The notes: generated by a model from the sequence alone, not told the origin. Positions 54,372 to 63,455 are shown, counted from the stretch's first letter. The stretch is 64,000 nt of DNA from Bradyrhizobium sp. 164 (GCF_023073715.1 NZ_JADPKA010000014.1:1-64000), one strand, 5' to 3'. Made by a program: numbers and translations.

Positions 54372-54473
54372 CCGTCATTCCGGGGCGCCTGCGCCATTGC
54401 GCGGGCGAACCCGGAATCTCGAAATTGTAGCGCGAGATTCCGGGTTCGCGCTGGCGCGCGCCCCGGAATGACC
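54372..54473. repeat. Palindromic repeat between mdh and zapE
   Basis: Left arm GTCATTCCGGGGCGCCTGCG and right arm GCGCGCGCCCCGGAATGAC are reverse complements apart from small bulges; the inner arms AACCCGGAATCTCG and GCGAGATTCCGGGTT also pair. It could form a near-full-length hairpin of about 100 bases. Confidence 0.8.
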
Positions 54474-54491
54474 GGAGGATAGAAATAGGAC

Positions 54492-55676
54492 TTAAGTCTC
54501 TACCAGACCCTTGGTCGAGCCGCTGGCGGTGGAATCTTTGCGGCCGTGAGGCAACGCCAGATAGGATTCCGAGCTCATCTCGATCAGGCGTGACGCGGTC
54601 CGGTTGAACTCGTTGGCCTCGTTGCCTTCGGTCGCAAGGTACAGCGCGATCGGGTTGGCATCGGCCGAGGCCATCAGCTTCACCGCATTGTCATAGAGCG
54701 TGTCGATCAGCGTGATGAAGCGCTTGGCGGCGTTGCGCTGAGAGACGTCCATCACTGGAATATGGTCGACCAGGATGGTGTGATAGTCCTGCGCGAGCCT
54801 GAGGTAGTCCGATGCCCCAAGCGGCTTCTCGCAGAGATCGGCGAACGAGAATCGCGCGATGCCATGGGCCGAGCATGGTACGTGCAGGATGCGTCCCTTG
54901 ATTGAGATGTCGCGCGGCTTGCATCTGGCGCCGCCGCTCATCTTCGACCAGGCGCGGTCGAGCGCGGCATCCGCATCGGCATCTGCCGGTGTCAGCCACA
55001 TCGGCACGCCCTGAAGCTTCTCCAGGCGGAAATCGGTGCGCGCGTCGAGCCGCGCAACGTCCATGTGATCGGTGATCTGCTTGATGAAGGGCAGGAACAG
55101 CGACCGGTTCAGGCCGCCCTTGTAGAGATCGTCGGGCGCGACGTTCGAGGTCGCGACCACGACGGTGCCGAGCTCGAACAATTTTGCGAACAGACGGCCG
55201 AGGATCATCGCGTCGGCGATGTCGGTGACGTGGAATTCGTCGAAGCAGAGCAGCCAGCTCTCCTCGAAGATCGCACTCGCGGTTAGCGCGATGACGTCGC
55301 CGTCGGCGATCTCGCCGCGCGCGATGCTCTGGCGATAATCGTAGATGCGCTCATGCGCCTCCGCCATGAACTCGTGGAAATGCGCGCGGCGCTTGTGCTC
55401 GACCGAGGAATGCTGAAAGAACAGGTCCATCAGCATGGTCTTGCCGCGGCCGACCTCGCCATGGATGTAGAGTCCGCGCGGCGCCTCGTCCTTGTCGCTG
55501 CTGAACAGGCGGCTGAGCAGACCCTGCTTGCGCGCGGGCTTGTAAGCCGCGAGCCGCTGGTCGAGCGCTGCATAGGCTTCGGCGATTTCGGCCTGCGCGG
55601 CATCAGGCTCGATCGCCCCGGAGGCGATCTGGGCTTGATAGGCTTCGCGGAATGAGGAACTGGGGGTCGAGAGCAT
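54492..55676 (-). CDS. zapE: Cell division ATPase ZapE
   Basis: About 394 residues, AFG1-like AAA ATPase. Walker A GLYIHGEVGRGKTMLMDLFF, Walker B LLCFDEFHVTDIADAMILGR, sensor region ATSNVAPDDLYKGGLNR. ZapE promotes Z-ring disassembly under stress. ATG 55676 (MLSTPSSSFRE) gives the usual start; longer in-frame readings run into non-coding DNA. Confidence 0.95.
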   Translation of the reverse strand: MLSTPSSSFREAYQAQIASGAIEPDAAQAEIAEAYAALDQRLAAYKPARKQGLLSRLFSSDKDEAPRGLYIHGEVGRGKTMLMDLFFQHSSVEHKRRAHFHEFMAEAHERIYDYRQSIARGEIADGDVIALTASAIFEESWLLCFDEFHVTDIADAMILGRLFAKLFELGTVVVATSNVAPDDLYKGGLNRSLFLPFIKQITDHMDVARLDARTDFRLEKLQGVPMWLTPADADADAALDRAWSKMSGGARCKPRDISIKGRILHVPCSAHGIARFSFADLCEKPLGASDYLRLAQDYHTILVDHIPVMDVSQRNAAKRFITLIDTLYDNAVKLMASADANPIALYLATEGNEANEFNRTASRLIEMSSESYLALPHGRKDSTASGSTKGLVET

Positions 55677-55847
55677 GGCCCTTTCCGCCAGAGAAGGACG
55701 GAAATTGCAAGCCGTGAATTGGTGGACGGGGTATGCGGATTCGTGTCCCGGACGCGCTGGGCCGGGACCCACTGTTTCGTTCATCGCCAAATTTCGTTCA
55801 ACGCGGAGCGCGGGGCCCCGGCTCTACGGCCGGGGCACAAGAGCGAC

Positions 55848-56384
55848 CTACGCACACAGCTCGTAGGCGTCCTCGACGACATACGGGCCGCCGCCGGTGG
55901 AGGCGCGGGATGAGAAGAGAACAAAACGCTCCGCCATGAACGCCTTGCTCGGGAAGTAGCCGCGCAGCGAGAGATAGTCGGCAACGTCGCGATCGGAGGC
56001 GTCGTGCAGCCGGGCCAGCGTGACATGCGGGATGAACTTGCGGCCTTCAGGGTCGAGACCGATCCGCTGCATCATCCGTTCGAGCTCGGCCTGCAATTCC
56101 ATCAGCGGCTTGCTCGGCGCGATCGTCGCAACGACTGCCCGCGGTTTGCGGCCGCCAAAACTCGTGAGGCCCTGCACCTTCACCTCGAACGGCTTGCGGT
56201 CGACGCGAAACAGCATCGAGGCGATCTCGTTGGCGGAGACACCGTCGATATCGCCGATGAAGCGCAAGGTGACGTGATAATTTTCGGGATCGATCCAGCG
56301 GGCGCCGGGAAGGCCGCCCCTCAAGTTGGAAAGCGACTGGCCGATCTCGGCCGGAATTTCCAGACCCGTGAACAAACGCGGCAT
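55848..56384 (-). CDS. thpR: RNA 2',3'-cyclic phosphodiesterase (2H family)
   Basis: About 178 residues: PRLFTGLEIPAEIGQSLSNL start, the first HxT in ENYHVTLRFIGDID and the second in FIPHVTLARLHDAS, both intact, so the two catalytic histidines are present. It opens 2',3'-cyclic phosphates at RNA ends. Same strand as the SGNH esterase gene upstream. Confidence 0.93.
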   Translation of the reverse strand: MPRLFTGLEIPAEIGQSLSNLRGGLPGARWIDPENYHVTLRFIGDIDGVSANEIASMLFRVDRKPFEVKVQGLTSFGGRKPRAVVATIAPSKPLMELQAELERMMQRIGLDPEGRKFIPHVTLARLHDASDRDVADYLSLRGYFPSKAFMAERFVLFSSRASTGGGPYVVEDAYELCA

Positions 56385-56558
56385 CGTTTCGCACTCCCGA
56401 TGCTTGGGTACAGCCCTCAAGGCAAGGACGGTATCCAAATTAGAGCCGGCGACGAATCACCGGTACCCTGATTCCTATCGCAGTTGTGTGACTCTGCGAA
56501 GCTTGGCCAACCTCACCCCGGTAAAACCCTGGGAATTACGGTTAGCATTGCCTGCTTT

Positions 56559-57194
56559 TCAACGCCGTTGCTCAGCGATCGTGCCAATGAATGCCTCCAC
56601 CGTAGGCATGATCCTGTCGACGATGATGTCGACGCCGCCCGCGGTCGGATGGATGCCGTCGGCTTGGTTGAGCTTGGCGTCGGCGGCGACGGCGTCGAGA
56701 AAGAACGGATAGAGCGGCACGTCGAATTTCTTCGCCAGATCCGGATAAATCGAATTGAAGCGCGCGGCATAATCTGCGCCGTAATTCGGCGGCGCCAGCA
56801 TGCCGCACAGCATCACCGCGATCTTGCGTCCCTTGAGCCGCTGGATGATGTCGCTGAGCGCGGCGCGCGTCAAATCGGGATCGATGCCCCGCAACGCGTC
56901 GTTGGCGCCGAGTTCGACGATGACGCCCTCGGTTCCTTCAGGCACCGACCAGTCCAGCCGATCGCGGCCGCCGGAGGAGGTGTCGCCGGACACCCCGGCA
57001 TTGACCATGTCGACCGTTATGCCTTTGGCTTGCAAGGCTTTTTGGAGTTTCGTCGGGAATGCCTCCTGGGCCGGCAGGCCGAGACCAGCGCTCAAGGAAT
57101 CGCCCAGCACGACGAGCTTGATCGGCTTCTGCCCCCCGGCCGAAGCCGTCGTGACGACCGTCATCAAAGCGAGCATCAACACGGCTATGTGCAT
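56559..57194 (-). CDS. tesA: SGNH arylesterase/lysophospholipase (TesA-like)
   Basis: About 211 residues from MHIAVLMLALMTVVTTASAG, a signal peptide, so it is probably periplasmic. The SGNH blocks are in order: I VVLGDSLSAGLGLP (Ser), II VNAGVSGDTSSGG (Gly), III VIVELGANDALRG (Asn), V ADGIHPTAGG (Asp, His). It hydrolyses thioesters or lipids. An in-frame ATG at 57251 is possible but overlaps the ATG of the divergent ABC gene. The neighbouring ybbA/ybbP-like genes reproduce the tesA-ybbA-ybbP set of E. coli. Confidence 0.93.
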   Translation of the reverse strand: MHIAVLMLALMTVVTTASAGGQKPIKLVVLGDSLSAGLGLPAQEAFPTKLQKALQAKGITVDMVNAGVSGDTSSGGRDRLDWSVPEGTEGVIVELGANDALRGIDPDLTRAALSDIIQRLKGRKIAVMLCGMLAPPNYGADYAARFNSIYPDLAKKFDVPLYPFFLDAVAADAKLNQADGIHPTAGGVDIIVDRIMPTVEAFIGTIAEQRR

Positions 57195-57249
57195 GAACAA
57201 TCCGTAACGCCTCTCGACCGCGCCAGCGGAGTTGCCATATGACCGGACC

Positions 57250-57972
57250 ATGGACACTCGCATCGAAACCTCTTCGCTCGCCGGCACCGCGCCGGACACC
57301 ATCGCCATCTCCAACGTCAATCTCTCATTGGGCACGGGTGCGGCACGCGTTCACATCCTCAAGGATATCAGCCTGCGTGTGGGCCGCAGCGAAACGATCG
57401 GCCTGATCGGCCCGTCAGGCTCGGGCAAATCCACGCTGCTGATGGTGATGGCCGGGCTGGAGCGTCCTGATAGCGGAGAGGTGGTGGTCAATGGTACGCC
57501 TTTCAATGCCCTCGACGAGGACGCGCTGGCCCGCTTCCGCGGCCGCCAGGTCGGCATCGTCTTCCAATCCTTCCATCTGATCCCGACCATGACGGCGCTG
57601 GAGAACGTTGCGGTGCCGCTCGAGCTCGCCGGCAATCCGGACGCCGCCAGGCGTGCGGCGCAGGAGCTGCAATCGGTCGGGCTCGGCGATCGATTGCATC
57701 ATTATCCGACGCAGCTTTCCGGCGGCGAGCAGCAGCGCGTTGCGCTCGCGCGCGCGCTGGCGCCCGATCCCGCCATCCTCGTCGCCGACGAGCCGACCGG
57801 CAATCTGGATGAGGCCACCGGACAGCAGATCGTCGATCTCCTGTTCAGCAAGCATGCCGAGCGCGGCATGACGCTGGTGCTGGTCACGCACGATTCCTCG
57901 CTCGCGCACCGCTGCGATCGCGTGATCCGCCTGCGCTCCGGGCGCATCGACACCCAGACTGCGCCGGCATGA
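57250..57972 (+). CDS. ybbA: ABC transporter ATPase (YbbA/LolD-like)
   Basis: About 240 residues. Walker [19 protein letters not shown]-loop [20 protein letters not shown], signature [16 protein letters not shown], Walker [11 protein letters not shown]. MacB/LolD-type, cytoplasmic. It pairs with the FtsX-type permease that overlaps it by 4 bases. ATG 57250 (MDTRIETSS). Confidence 0.95.
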   Translation: MDTRIETSSLAGTAPDTIAISNVNLSLGTGAARVHILKDISLRVGRSETIGLIGPSGSGKSTLLMVMAGLERPDSGEVVVNGTPFNALDEDALARFRGRQVGIVFQSFHLIPTMTALENVAVPLELAGNPDAARRAAQELQSVGLGDRLHHYPTQLSGGEQQRVALARALAPDPAILVADEPTGNLDEATGQQIVDLLFSKHAERGMTLVLVTHDSSLAHRCDRVIRLRSGRIDTQTAPA

Positions 57973-60539
57973 GCACGGCTGCCGAACCGTTGGCGAGGCC
58001 TAATGGCGTCGCGCTCTCGCTGCGCTACGCATTGCGCGAATTGCGCGGCGGCCTGCGCGGCTTCTACGTCTTCATCGCCTGCATCGCGCTCGGCGTGATG
58101 GCGATCGCCGGCGTCGGCTCGGTCTCGGCGAGCCTCTCCGACGGTCTTGCCCGCGAAGGCCGCACCCTGCTCGGCGGCGACGTTTCGTTCGTGCTGTTCC
58201 AGCGCGAGGCCAAGCCGGAAGAAGTCGCCTTCCTGCGCTCGCGCGGCACCGTGTCGACCGCCGCGACCTTGCGCGGCATGGCGCGCTCGACGGACGGCAA
58301 GCTGGCGCTGGTCGAGATGAAGGCGGTCGACGACAGCTATCCGATGCTCGGCCAGCTGAAACTTGCGCCGCCGCTGCCGATGTCCGAGCTGCTGGCGATG
58401 CGCGACGGCGCGTTCGGCGCTGCCGCCGATCCGACGCTGCTGGCGCGGCTGTCGCTCAAGACCGGCGACCGCGTCACCATCGGCTCGGCGACGTTCGAGA
58501 TCCGCAGCACCGTCGAGGCCGAACCGGACAAGCTCGCCGGCGGCATCGGCTTCGGCCCGCGCTTCCTGATCAGCGAGGCGGGCCTGCACGCCACCGGCCT
58601 GATCCAGCCGGGCAGCCTGGTTCGCTGGGTCTACCGGGTGAAGCTGCCTGACGCCGCCAACAACGAACGCGCCACCGAGACTTTCATCACCGATGCGCGC
58701 AATGCCGCGCCGCAGGCCGGCTGGGAGATCCGCAGCCGCTCCAACGCCTCGCCGCAGCTCGAGCGCAACATCAATCGTTTCACCCAATTCCTAACGCTGG
58801 TCGGGCTCGCCGCGCTGCTGGTCGGCGGCGTCGGGGTTGCCAATGCCGTGAAGAGTCATATCGACCGGAAGCTCGAGGTGATCGCGGCCTTCAAAGCCGT
58901 CGGCGCCACGGGCCGCGACGTGTTCGGCATCTATCTCGCGCAGGTGATCCTGCTCGCTGCGATCGGCTCGGCGATCGGCCTTGCGCTCGGCGCCGCGATG
59001 CCCTTCGCCATCGTCGGCCTGTTCGGCAAGCTGTTGCCGCTGCCGGTCGTGCCGGCCGTGCATGCCGACGAGCTCGCGTTGTCCTTCATCTATGGCCTGC
59101 TCACCGCGCTGGCCTTCGGCCTCTGGCCGCTCGGCCGCGTCCACGACGTGCCCGTGGCCGCGCTGTTCCGCGACACCATCAGCTCCGAATGGCACCGGCC
59201 GCGCCTGGGCTACCTCGTGTTCATGGGCGTTGTGATCGTCCTGCTCGTTGCCGTCGTGATCGGTCTCTCATTCGACAAGCGCATCGCCGCGGTGTTCGTG
59301 GCGTCCTCCATCGTCGTGTTCGCCCTGCTGCGCGGCATCGCCGCCTTGCTGATGGCCATCGCTCGGCGGCTGCCGCGAACGCAGCTGCCGATGCTGCGGC
59401 TCGCCATCGCCAACATCCACCGGCCGGGCGCGCTGACGCCGTCCGTCGTGCTGTCGCTGGGGCTCGGGCTCGCCGTGCTTGTCACCATCACCCAGATCGA
59501 CGGCAATTTGCGTCGGCAGTTTCTGGCCGCGCTCCCCGATCAGGCGCCATCGTTCTTCTTCATCGACATCCCGAGCGCGCAAGCCGAGCAGTTCGACGGT
59601 TATCTGCGCCAGATCGCTCCCGGCGCCAAGGTCGAGGACGTGCCGATGCTGCGCGGCCGCATCGTCGGCGCGCGCGGGTTGCGCGCCGAGGAGCTCAAGC
59701 CCTCCACCGATTCCGAATGGGTGCTGCAGAGCGACCGTGGCCTGACCTACACCGGCGAGCTGCCGAAGGGTTCCAAGGTGGTCGAGGGCGAATGGTGGAG
59801 CGCCGACTATTCCGGCCCGCCGCTGGTCTCGATGGAAAAGAAGATTGCTGACGGTCTCGGCCTCAAGCTTGGCGACGAGGTCGTGGTCAACGTGCTCGGC
59901 CGCGACATCCCGGCTAAAATCGGCAATCTGCGCACCATCGACTGGCAGGGCCTCGGTATCAACTTCGTCCTTGTGTTCTCGCCCAACGCCTTCAAGGGCG
60001 CGCCGCATACCCATATCGCAACGTTGACTGAAGCCGACGGCAATGCTGCGGGCGACGGCCAGATCATCAAGCAGGTGGCGGATGCCTATCCGATGGTGAC
60101 CAGCGTGCGCGTGCGCGAGGTGATGGAGACGGTCGGCTCGGTGGTGACCAACCTGGCGCTGGCGATCCGCGGCGCCAGCGCCGTGACCCTGATCTCGGCG
60201 ATCCTGGTGCTCGGCGGGGCGCTCGCCGCTGGTCATCGCCACCGGGTCTATGATGCGGTGATCCTGAAGACGCTGGGCGCGACGCGGCTGCGGCTGCTCG
60301 GCGCCTATGCACTCGAATACCTCCTGATCGGGCTCGCCACCGCCTTGTTCGGCGTGATCGCCGGCAGCATCGCGGCCTGGATGATCGTGACGCGGCTGAT
60401 GACGCTGAGTTTCGTCTGGCAGGCCGGCAGCGCGGCCGGCGTGGTCGCGGCCGCGCTCGTCGTCACGGTCGGGCTCGGGCTCGCCGGCACGTTGCTGGCA
60501 TTGAACAAAAAGCCCGCGACGGTGTTGCGGAATTTGTGA
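57969..60539 (+). CDS. ybbP: FtsX-type ABC permease (YbbP-like)
   Basis: An 856-residue inner-membrane protein. One helix lies near the start (GFYFIACIALGVMAIAG-like region, about residues 28-48), then a periplasmic domain, an FtsX helix block near residues 275-400, further helices and a second FtsX block near 720-850 (GASAVTLISAILVLGGALAA). Size and layout match YbbP. The substrate is unknown; the family is linked to lipid or envelope export. GTG/ATGA overlap with the ATPase gene suggests coupled translation. Confidence 0.95.
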   Translation: MSTAAEPLARPNGVALSLRYALRELRGGLRGFYVFIACIALGVMAIAGVGSVSASLSDGLAREGRTLLGGDVSFVLFQREAKPEEVAFLRSRGTVSTAATLRGMARSTDGKLALVEMKAVDDSYPMLGQLKLAPPLPMSELLAMRDGAFGAAADPTLLARLSLKTGDRVTIGSATFEIRSTVEAEPDKLAGGIGFGPRFLISEAGLHATGLIQPGSLVRWVYRVKLPDAANNERATETFITDARNAAPQAGWEIRSRSNASPQLERNINRFTQFLTLVGLAALLVGGVGVANAVKSHIDRKLEVIAAFKAVGATGRDVFGIYLAQVILLAAIGSAIGLALGAAMPFAIVGLFGKLLPLPVVPAVHADELALSFIYGLLTALAFGLWPLGRVHDVPVAALFRDTISSEWHRPRLGYLVFMGVVIVLLVAVVIGLSFDKRIAAVFVASSIVVFALLRGIAALLMAIARRLPRTQLPMLRLAIANIHRPGALTPSVVLSLGLGLAVLVTITQIDGNLRRQFLAALPDQAPSFFFIDIPSAQAEQFDGYLRQIAPGAKVEDVPMLRGRIVGARGLRAEELKPSTDSEWVLQSDRGLTYTGELPKGSKVVEGEWWSADYSGPPLVSMEKKIADGLGLKLGDEVVVNVLGRDIPAKIGNLRTIDWQGLGINFVLVFSPNAFKGAPHTHIATLTEADGNAAGDGQIIKQVADAYPMVTSVRVREVMETVGSVVTNLALAIRGASAVTLISAILVLGGALAAGHRHRVYDAVILKTLGATRLRLLGAYALEYLLIGLATALFGVIAGSIAAWMIVTRLMTLSFVWQAGSAAGVVAAALVVTVGLGLAGTLLALNKKPATVLRNL

Positions 60540-60670
60540 CAAAAGGTAGCGGCTGACCGCGCGGGAGCGGAATCGCACGATTCCTGCGGTTAACCACGTC
60601 CTCCCGTCAGGATTGTGGCCGAGGGCGACATTCGGCCGCGCGTGGACGGTTGCGGTGAATGTGTTAGTTT

Positions 60671-60740
60671 CCCACATATCGAGTGGGTTCGGAGCCCCGA
60701 TTGTGAGCCAGAATTTAGTCGGCTGGCATCGGTATCCGAG
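60671..60740 (+). ncRNA. Structured leader, candidate ybhL RNA motif
   Basis: It precedes a BI-1/YbhL-family gene. CCCAC (60671-60675) and GTGGG (60683-60687) form one hairpin. A second, longer hairpin nests TCGGA (60689-60693) with TCCGA (60735-60739), CCGAT (60697-60701) with ATCGG (60728-60732), and AGCC with GGCT inside. A ybhL leader motif was described in front of ybhL genes of Rhizobiales; I match gene context and a hairpin here, not the published consensus. Confidence 0.5.
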
Positions 60741-60808
60741 ATAGAACTGACGAACCGGCGGCATGGCGACCCTCGTGCCGGACCGGACCAACCAACGGGA
60801 ATTCGACC

Positions 60809-61600
60809 ATGTCGGACCTAGACCGTAACTACGCTTCTCCTTTCGGCAGGGCCGCCGGGCGTGTTGACGCCGCGACGGTCGATGCCGGCCTGCGCGCCTA
60901 TATGCTGCGCATCTACAATTACATGAGCATTGGCCTGGCCATCACGGGCCTGGCGGCGCTCGGCGTCTACATGGCCGCCGTGACGGATGTCCCGACGCCG
61001 GAAGCCGTCCGCGTCGGCAAGCTGTTCCTGACGCCGTTCGGCTACGCGATGTTCGTGAGCCCCCTGAAGTGGCTGTTCATGCTGGCGCCGCTCGCGATGG
61101 TGTTCGTGATCTCGGCGGGCATCAACCGTCTGGCACCCTCGACTGCCCAGATCCTGTTCTGGGTTTTCTCGGCGCTGATGGGCATCTCGCTGTCGTCGAT
61201 CTTCCTGGTGTTCACGCACACCTCGATCGTGCGGGTGTTCTTCATCACCGCAGCCACCTTCGGTGCGCTGAGCCTCTACGGCTACACCACCAAGCGTGAC
61301 CTGACTGGCATGGGCTCGTTCCTGTTCATGGGCCTGATCGGCATCGTCATCGCGAGCCTGGTCAACCTGTTCCTGGCGAGCTCGATGCTGCAGTTCATCG
61401 TGTCGGTGGTCGGCGTGCTGGTGTTTGCGGGCCTCACCGCCTGGGATACCCAGCGGCTGAAGAACGACTACATCTACGGCTACGCCTCGGCCGGCGGTGA
61501 CATCGCAGAGCGTGCGGCCATCACCGGCGCGCTATCGCTGTACCTGAACTTCATCAACCTGTTCACGCTGCTGTTGCAGCTCCTCGGCCAGCGCGATTAA
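60809..61600 (+). CDS. Bax inhibitor-1/YbhL-YccA family membrane protein
   Basis: A 263-residue protein with seven hydrophobic helices from about residue 45 to 255. The N-terminal ASPFGRAAGRVDAATVDAGL and the BI-1 segment AWDTQRLKNDYIYGYASAGG with two acidic/basic residues in the last loops are typical. It is an inner-membrane calcium/proton leak or FtsH-interacting protein by family. ATG 60809 follows a leader with a candidate ybhL RNA motif. A strong terminator follows. Confidence 0.95.
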   Translation: MSDLDRNYASPFGRAAGRVDAATVDAGLRAYMLRIYNYMSIGLAITGLAALGVYMAAVTDVPTPEAVRVGKLFLTPFGYAMFVSPLKWLFMLAPLAMVFVISAGINRLAPSTAQILFWVFSALMGISLSSIFLVFTHTSIVRVFFITAATFGALSLYGYTTKRDLTGMGSFLFMGLIGIVIASLVNLFLASSMLQFIVSVVGVLVFAGLTAWDTQRLKNDYIYGYASAGGDIAERAAITGALSLYLNFINLFTLLLQLLGQRD

Positions 61601-61626
61601 GCGATAGGCTGAGAGAACGACATCAG

Positions 61627-61654
61627 CCCCGGCCGAAAGGCCGGGGTTTTTGTT
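61627..61654 (+). terminator. Rho-independent terminator after the YbhL-family gene
   Basis: CCCCGGCC (61627-61634), GAAA loop, GGCCGGGG (61639-61646), then TTTTTG. Confidence 0.93.
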
Positions 61655-61663
61655 TGGGGCAGA

Positions 61664-61834
61664 TGTCGTCACATACCCGGTGTCGTCGCCCGCCACCGGG
61701 TCTCGCCTTTGGCGGGCCCGATGACGGGCTCCGGCGGGCGATCCAGTATCCAGAGACGTTCGTGATAAGCCGAGGAGCCGCGGCGTACTGGATGCCCCGC
61801 CCCCGTGCGCAATTGCGCACTAGGCGGGGCATGA
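61664..61834. repeat. Palindromic repeat block, family H, copy 3
   Basis: It includes GATCCAGTATCCAGAGACG (near 61741), GTACTGGATGCCCCGCCCC and an end at AGGCGGGGCATGACAG. It shares segments with 42913-43083 and 47303-47357. Confidence 0.65.
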
Positions 61835-61930
61835 CAGCGGAGAAGATCGAGGCTGCTGCGCCTGCAATGACGGCTGGGAAGCAGCCCTGCCCTCTTCCAG
61901 CGGCCGCGGGAAGGCTCTAATCTTGCCGCC

Positions 61931-62461
61931 ATGTCCGCACCCGAAATCAGGCCCGCGCTCGAGGCCGATCTTCCCGCCATCACCGCCATTTACCAGCAGG
62001 CCGTCCGCGAGGGCACCGCGACGTTCGAGTTGGAGCCGCCCGATGTTGCCGAGATGACGCGCCGCTATCGCGCACTGATCGACGGCGGCTATCCCTATTT
62101 CGTGGCGATCCTTGATCGTCGCGTCGCCGGCTATGCCTATGCCGGTGCCTACCGGCCGCGGCCGGCCTACCGCTTCACGGTGGAGAATTCGATCTATCTC
62201 GATCCCTCGTTCCACCGCCGCGGTGTCGGCTCTCTGCTGCTGGAGCGGCTGATCACCGAATGCGAGGCGCGCGGCTTTCGGCAGATGATCGCGGTGATCG
62301 GCGATTCCGCCAATGCCGGCTCGATCGGCGTTCACGCCAAGAGCGGCTTCAAGATGATCGGCACGCATCCCAATGTCGGGCTGAAATTCGGCCGCTGGCT
62401 CGATACGGTGATGATGCAGCGCGCCCTCGGCGAGGGTGCAAGCACGGTGCCGGGGAAGTAG
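61931..62461 (+). CDS. GNAT acetyltransferase, phosphinothricin-type
   Basis: A 176-residue protein. RPALEADLPAITAIYQQAVR, TFELEPPDVAEMTRRY, YAYAGAYRPRPAYRFTVENS and the acetyl-CoA motif PSFHRRGVGSLLLERLI, then GDSANAGSIGVHAKSGF, match the PAT/MddA group that acetylates phosphinothricin or methionine analogues. Cytoplasmic. ATG 61931. Confidence 0.93.
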   Translation: MSAPEIRPALEADLPAITAIYQQAVREGTATFELEPPDVAEMTRRYRALIDGGYPYFVAILDRRVAGYAYAGAYRPRPAYRFTVENSIYLDPSFHRRGVGSLLLERLITECEARGFRQMIAVIGDSANAGSIGVHAKSGFKMIGTHPNVGLKFGRWLDTVMMQRALGEGASTVPGK

Positions 62462-62486
62462 GCGCGTTGCGCCCACCCGACGCCGC

Positions 62487-62858
62487 CTACACCACCGCCA
62501 GCTTGCGATCGATCACCAGCAGCACGCGCTCGAGCTCGTGACCGCGGCGCAGGATCAGGCCGGTCGCCGAGATCACGCTGTACATGCCCTGCTTGCGCGC
62601 GAGCCGCGGGTCCTTCTCGATGCGATAGATCGGCACTTCCGAGGCGCGGCGATAGACCGAGAACACGGCGCGGTCCTTCAGGAAGTCGATGGCGTAGTCG
62701 CGCCACTCGCCGTCGGCGACCATGCGGCCATAGAGATTGAGAATCCGGTGCAGTTCGAGGCGGTTGAACGTCACCCGGTTCGGCAGCGGCGTCGCAGCGG
62801 CGGGGCGCGTCGCCGCGCGCTGCTCGCTCGGAGCGGCATCCTCCGACATCAGACTCAT
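62487..62858 (-). CDS. DUF2794 protein
   Basis: About 123 residues: a variable N-terminus (MSLMSEDAAPSEQRAATRPA), then VTFNRLELHRILNLYGRMVA, WRDYAIDFLKDRAVFSVYRR, PIYRIEKDPRLARKQGMYSV and a VISATGLILRRGHELERVLL end. This matches the alphaproteobacterial DUF2794 family; function unknown. AGGAGG 8 bases upstream fixes ATG 62858. Confidence 0.9.
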   Translation of the reverse strand: MSLMSEDAAPSEQRAATRPAAATPLPNRVTFNRLELHRILNLYGRMVADGEWRDYAIDFLKDRAVFSVYRRASEVPIYRIEKDPRLARKQGMYSVISATGLILRRGHELERVLLVIDRKLAVV

Positions 62859-63121
62859 GGGAAGCGCCTCCTGATCGCGCGACATGACCCCGCATCCCCG
62901 AAGACCGTCCCGGGAACTGCGCTCATGACAATTGCATGATCGCGCCAACCGTACCGCGCCGCAAGGGGCTCCCTTGCTCAACCAATGGAATCGGTTGCGG
63001 ATCCGAACACACGCAGCGGTGGAACTCTGTCGCGGCAAACCGTCACGGCATCGTTAGCAGGAATCATAGTATCGCCGCTTTTCCGCCTAGCGACTGCCGC
63101 CCTGCATTGCGAAAAGACTTA

Positions 63122-63238
63122 CGTGCGTTGACCCGGTCCTTCGGTTCCGGATTCCTCAGCCCCCAGCCCCCCGGGGTCGACAGGATCGGGTCTGTACGCA
63201 CGGCAAGGAGGGCCAACGCAAGTTGGTCCTTTTTTGTT
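63122..63238 (+). ncRNA. Candidate structured small RNA
   Basis: A long-range stem pairs CGTGCGT (63122-63128) with ACGCACG (63196-63202), GACCCG (63130-63135) with CGGGTC (63187-63192), and TCC (63137-63139) with GGA (63183-63185): about 17 pairs, broken only by a small bulge. The 43-base centre is C-rich (TTCCTC, CCCCC runs). A terminator hairpin follows at once. No open frame overlaps it on the plus strand with protein-like content. I cannot match it to SRP RNA, 6S RNA or tmRNA by eye. No promoter is evident; the 5' end is a guess. Confidence 0.55.
63206..63237 (+). terminator. Rho-independent terminator of the candidate RNA
   Basis: AGGGCCAAC (63209-63217), GCAA loop, GTTGGTCCT (63222-63230), then a T-run. 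Two G-T pairs occur in the stem. Confidence 0.85.
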
Positions 63239-63310
63239 TGGATCGGGATGTTCCTGGTCCTGCGAACTTGTCTCTGATTCGCACTCTATGATCCGCACAA
63301 AAGCTGTCTC

Positions 63311-63426
63311 TCCTCATCCTGAAGGCCGCGCTCTTGCGCGGCGTCTCGAAGGATGGAGGCCCATTGCATCAGCGGGGGGCCTTTCATGGTTCGAGACGCG
63401 CGCAAGGGCGCGCTCCTCACCATGAG
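63311..63426. repeat. Palindromic repeat, family E, copy 2 (inverted)
   Basis: Arms TCCTCATCCTGAAG at the left and GCTCCTCACCATGAGG at the right, with GCGCGGCGTCTCGAAGGATG and TTTCATGGTTCGAGACGCG inside. It is the reverse orientation of 20918-21029. Confidence 0.7.
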
Positions 63427-63455
63427 GATTGAAAGCAGAGTACGACGCCAAGAAA

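Larger units (their letters stand above)
61601..61930. other. Intergenic region with terminator and repeats, 330 bp
   Basis: This stretch lies between two plus-strand genes. It contains the terminator (61627-61654) and repeat copy 61664-61834; no gene is credible. Confidence 0.5.
62859..63455. other. Intergenic region with candidate RNA and repeat, 597 bp
   Basis: No protein gene is supported. It holds a candidate structured RNA (63122-63238) with a terminator and a palindromic repeat (63311-63426); each is listed separately. The rest is featureless. Confidence 0.5.

Noticed and set aside
63122..63238. Interpretation of the hairpin RNA as SRP 4.5S RNA
   Set aside because: The GGAA-loop and the conserved asymmetric loop of SRP domain IV are not visible.
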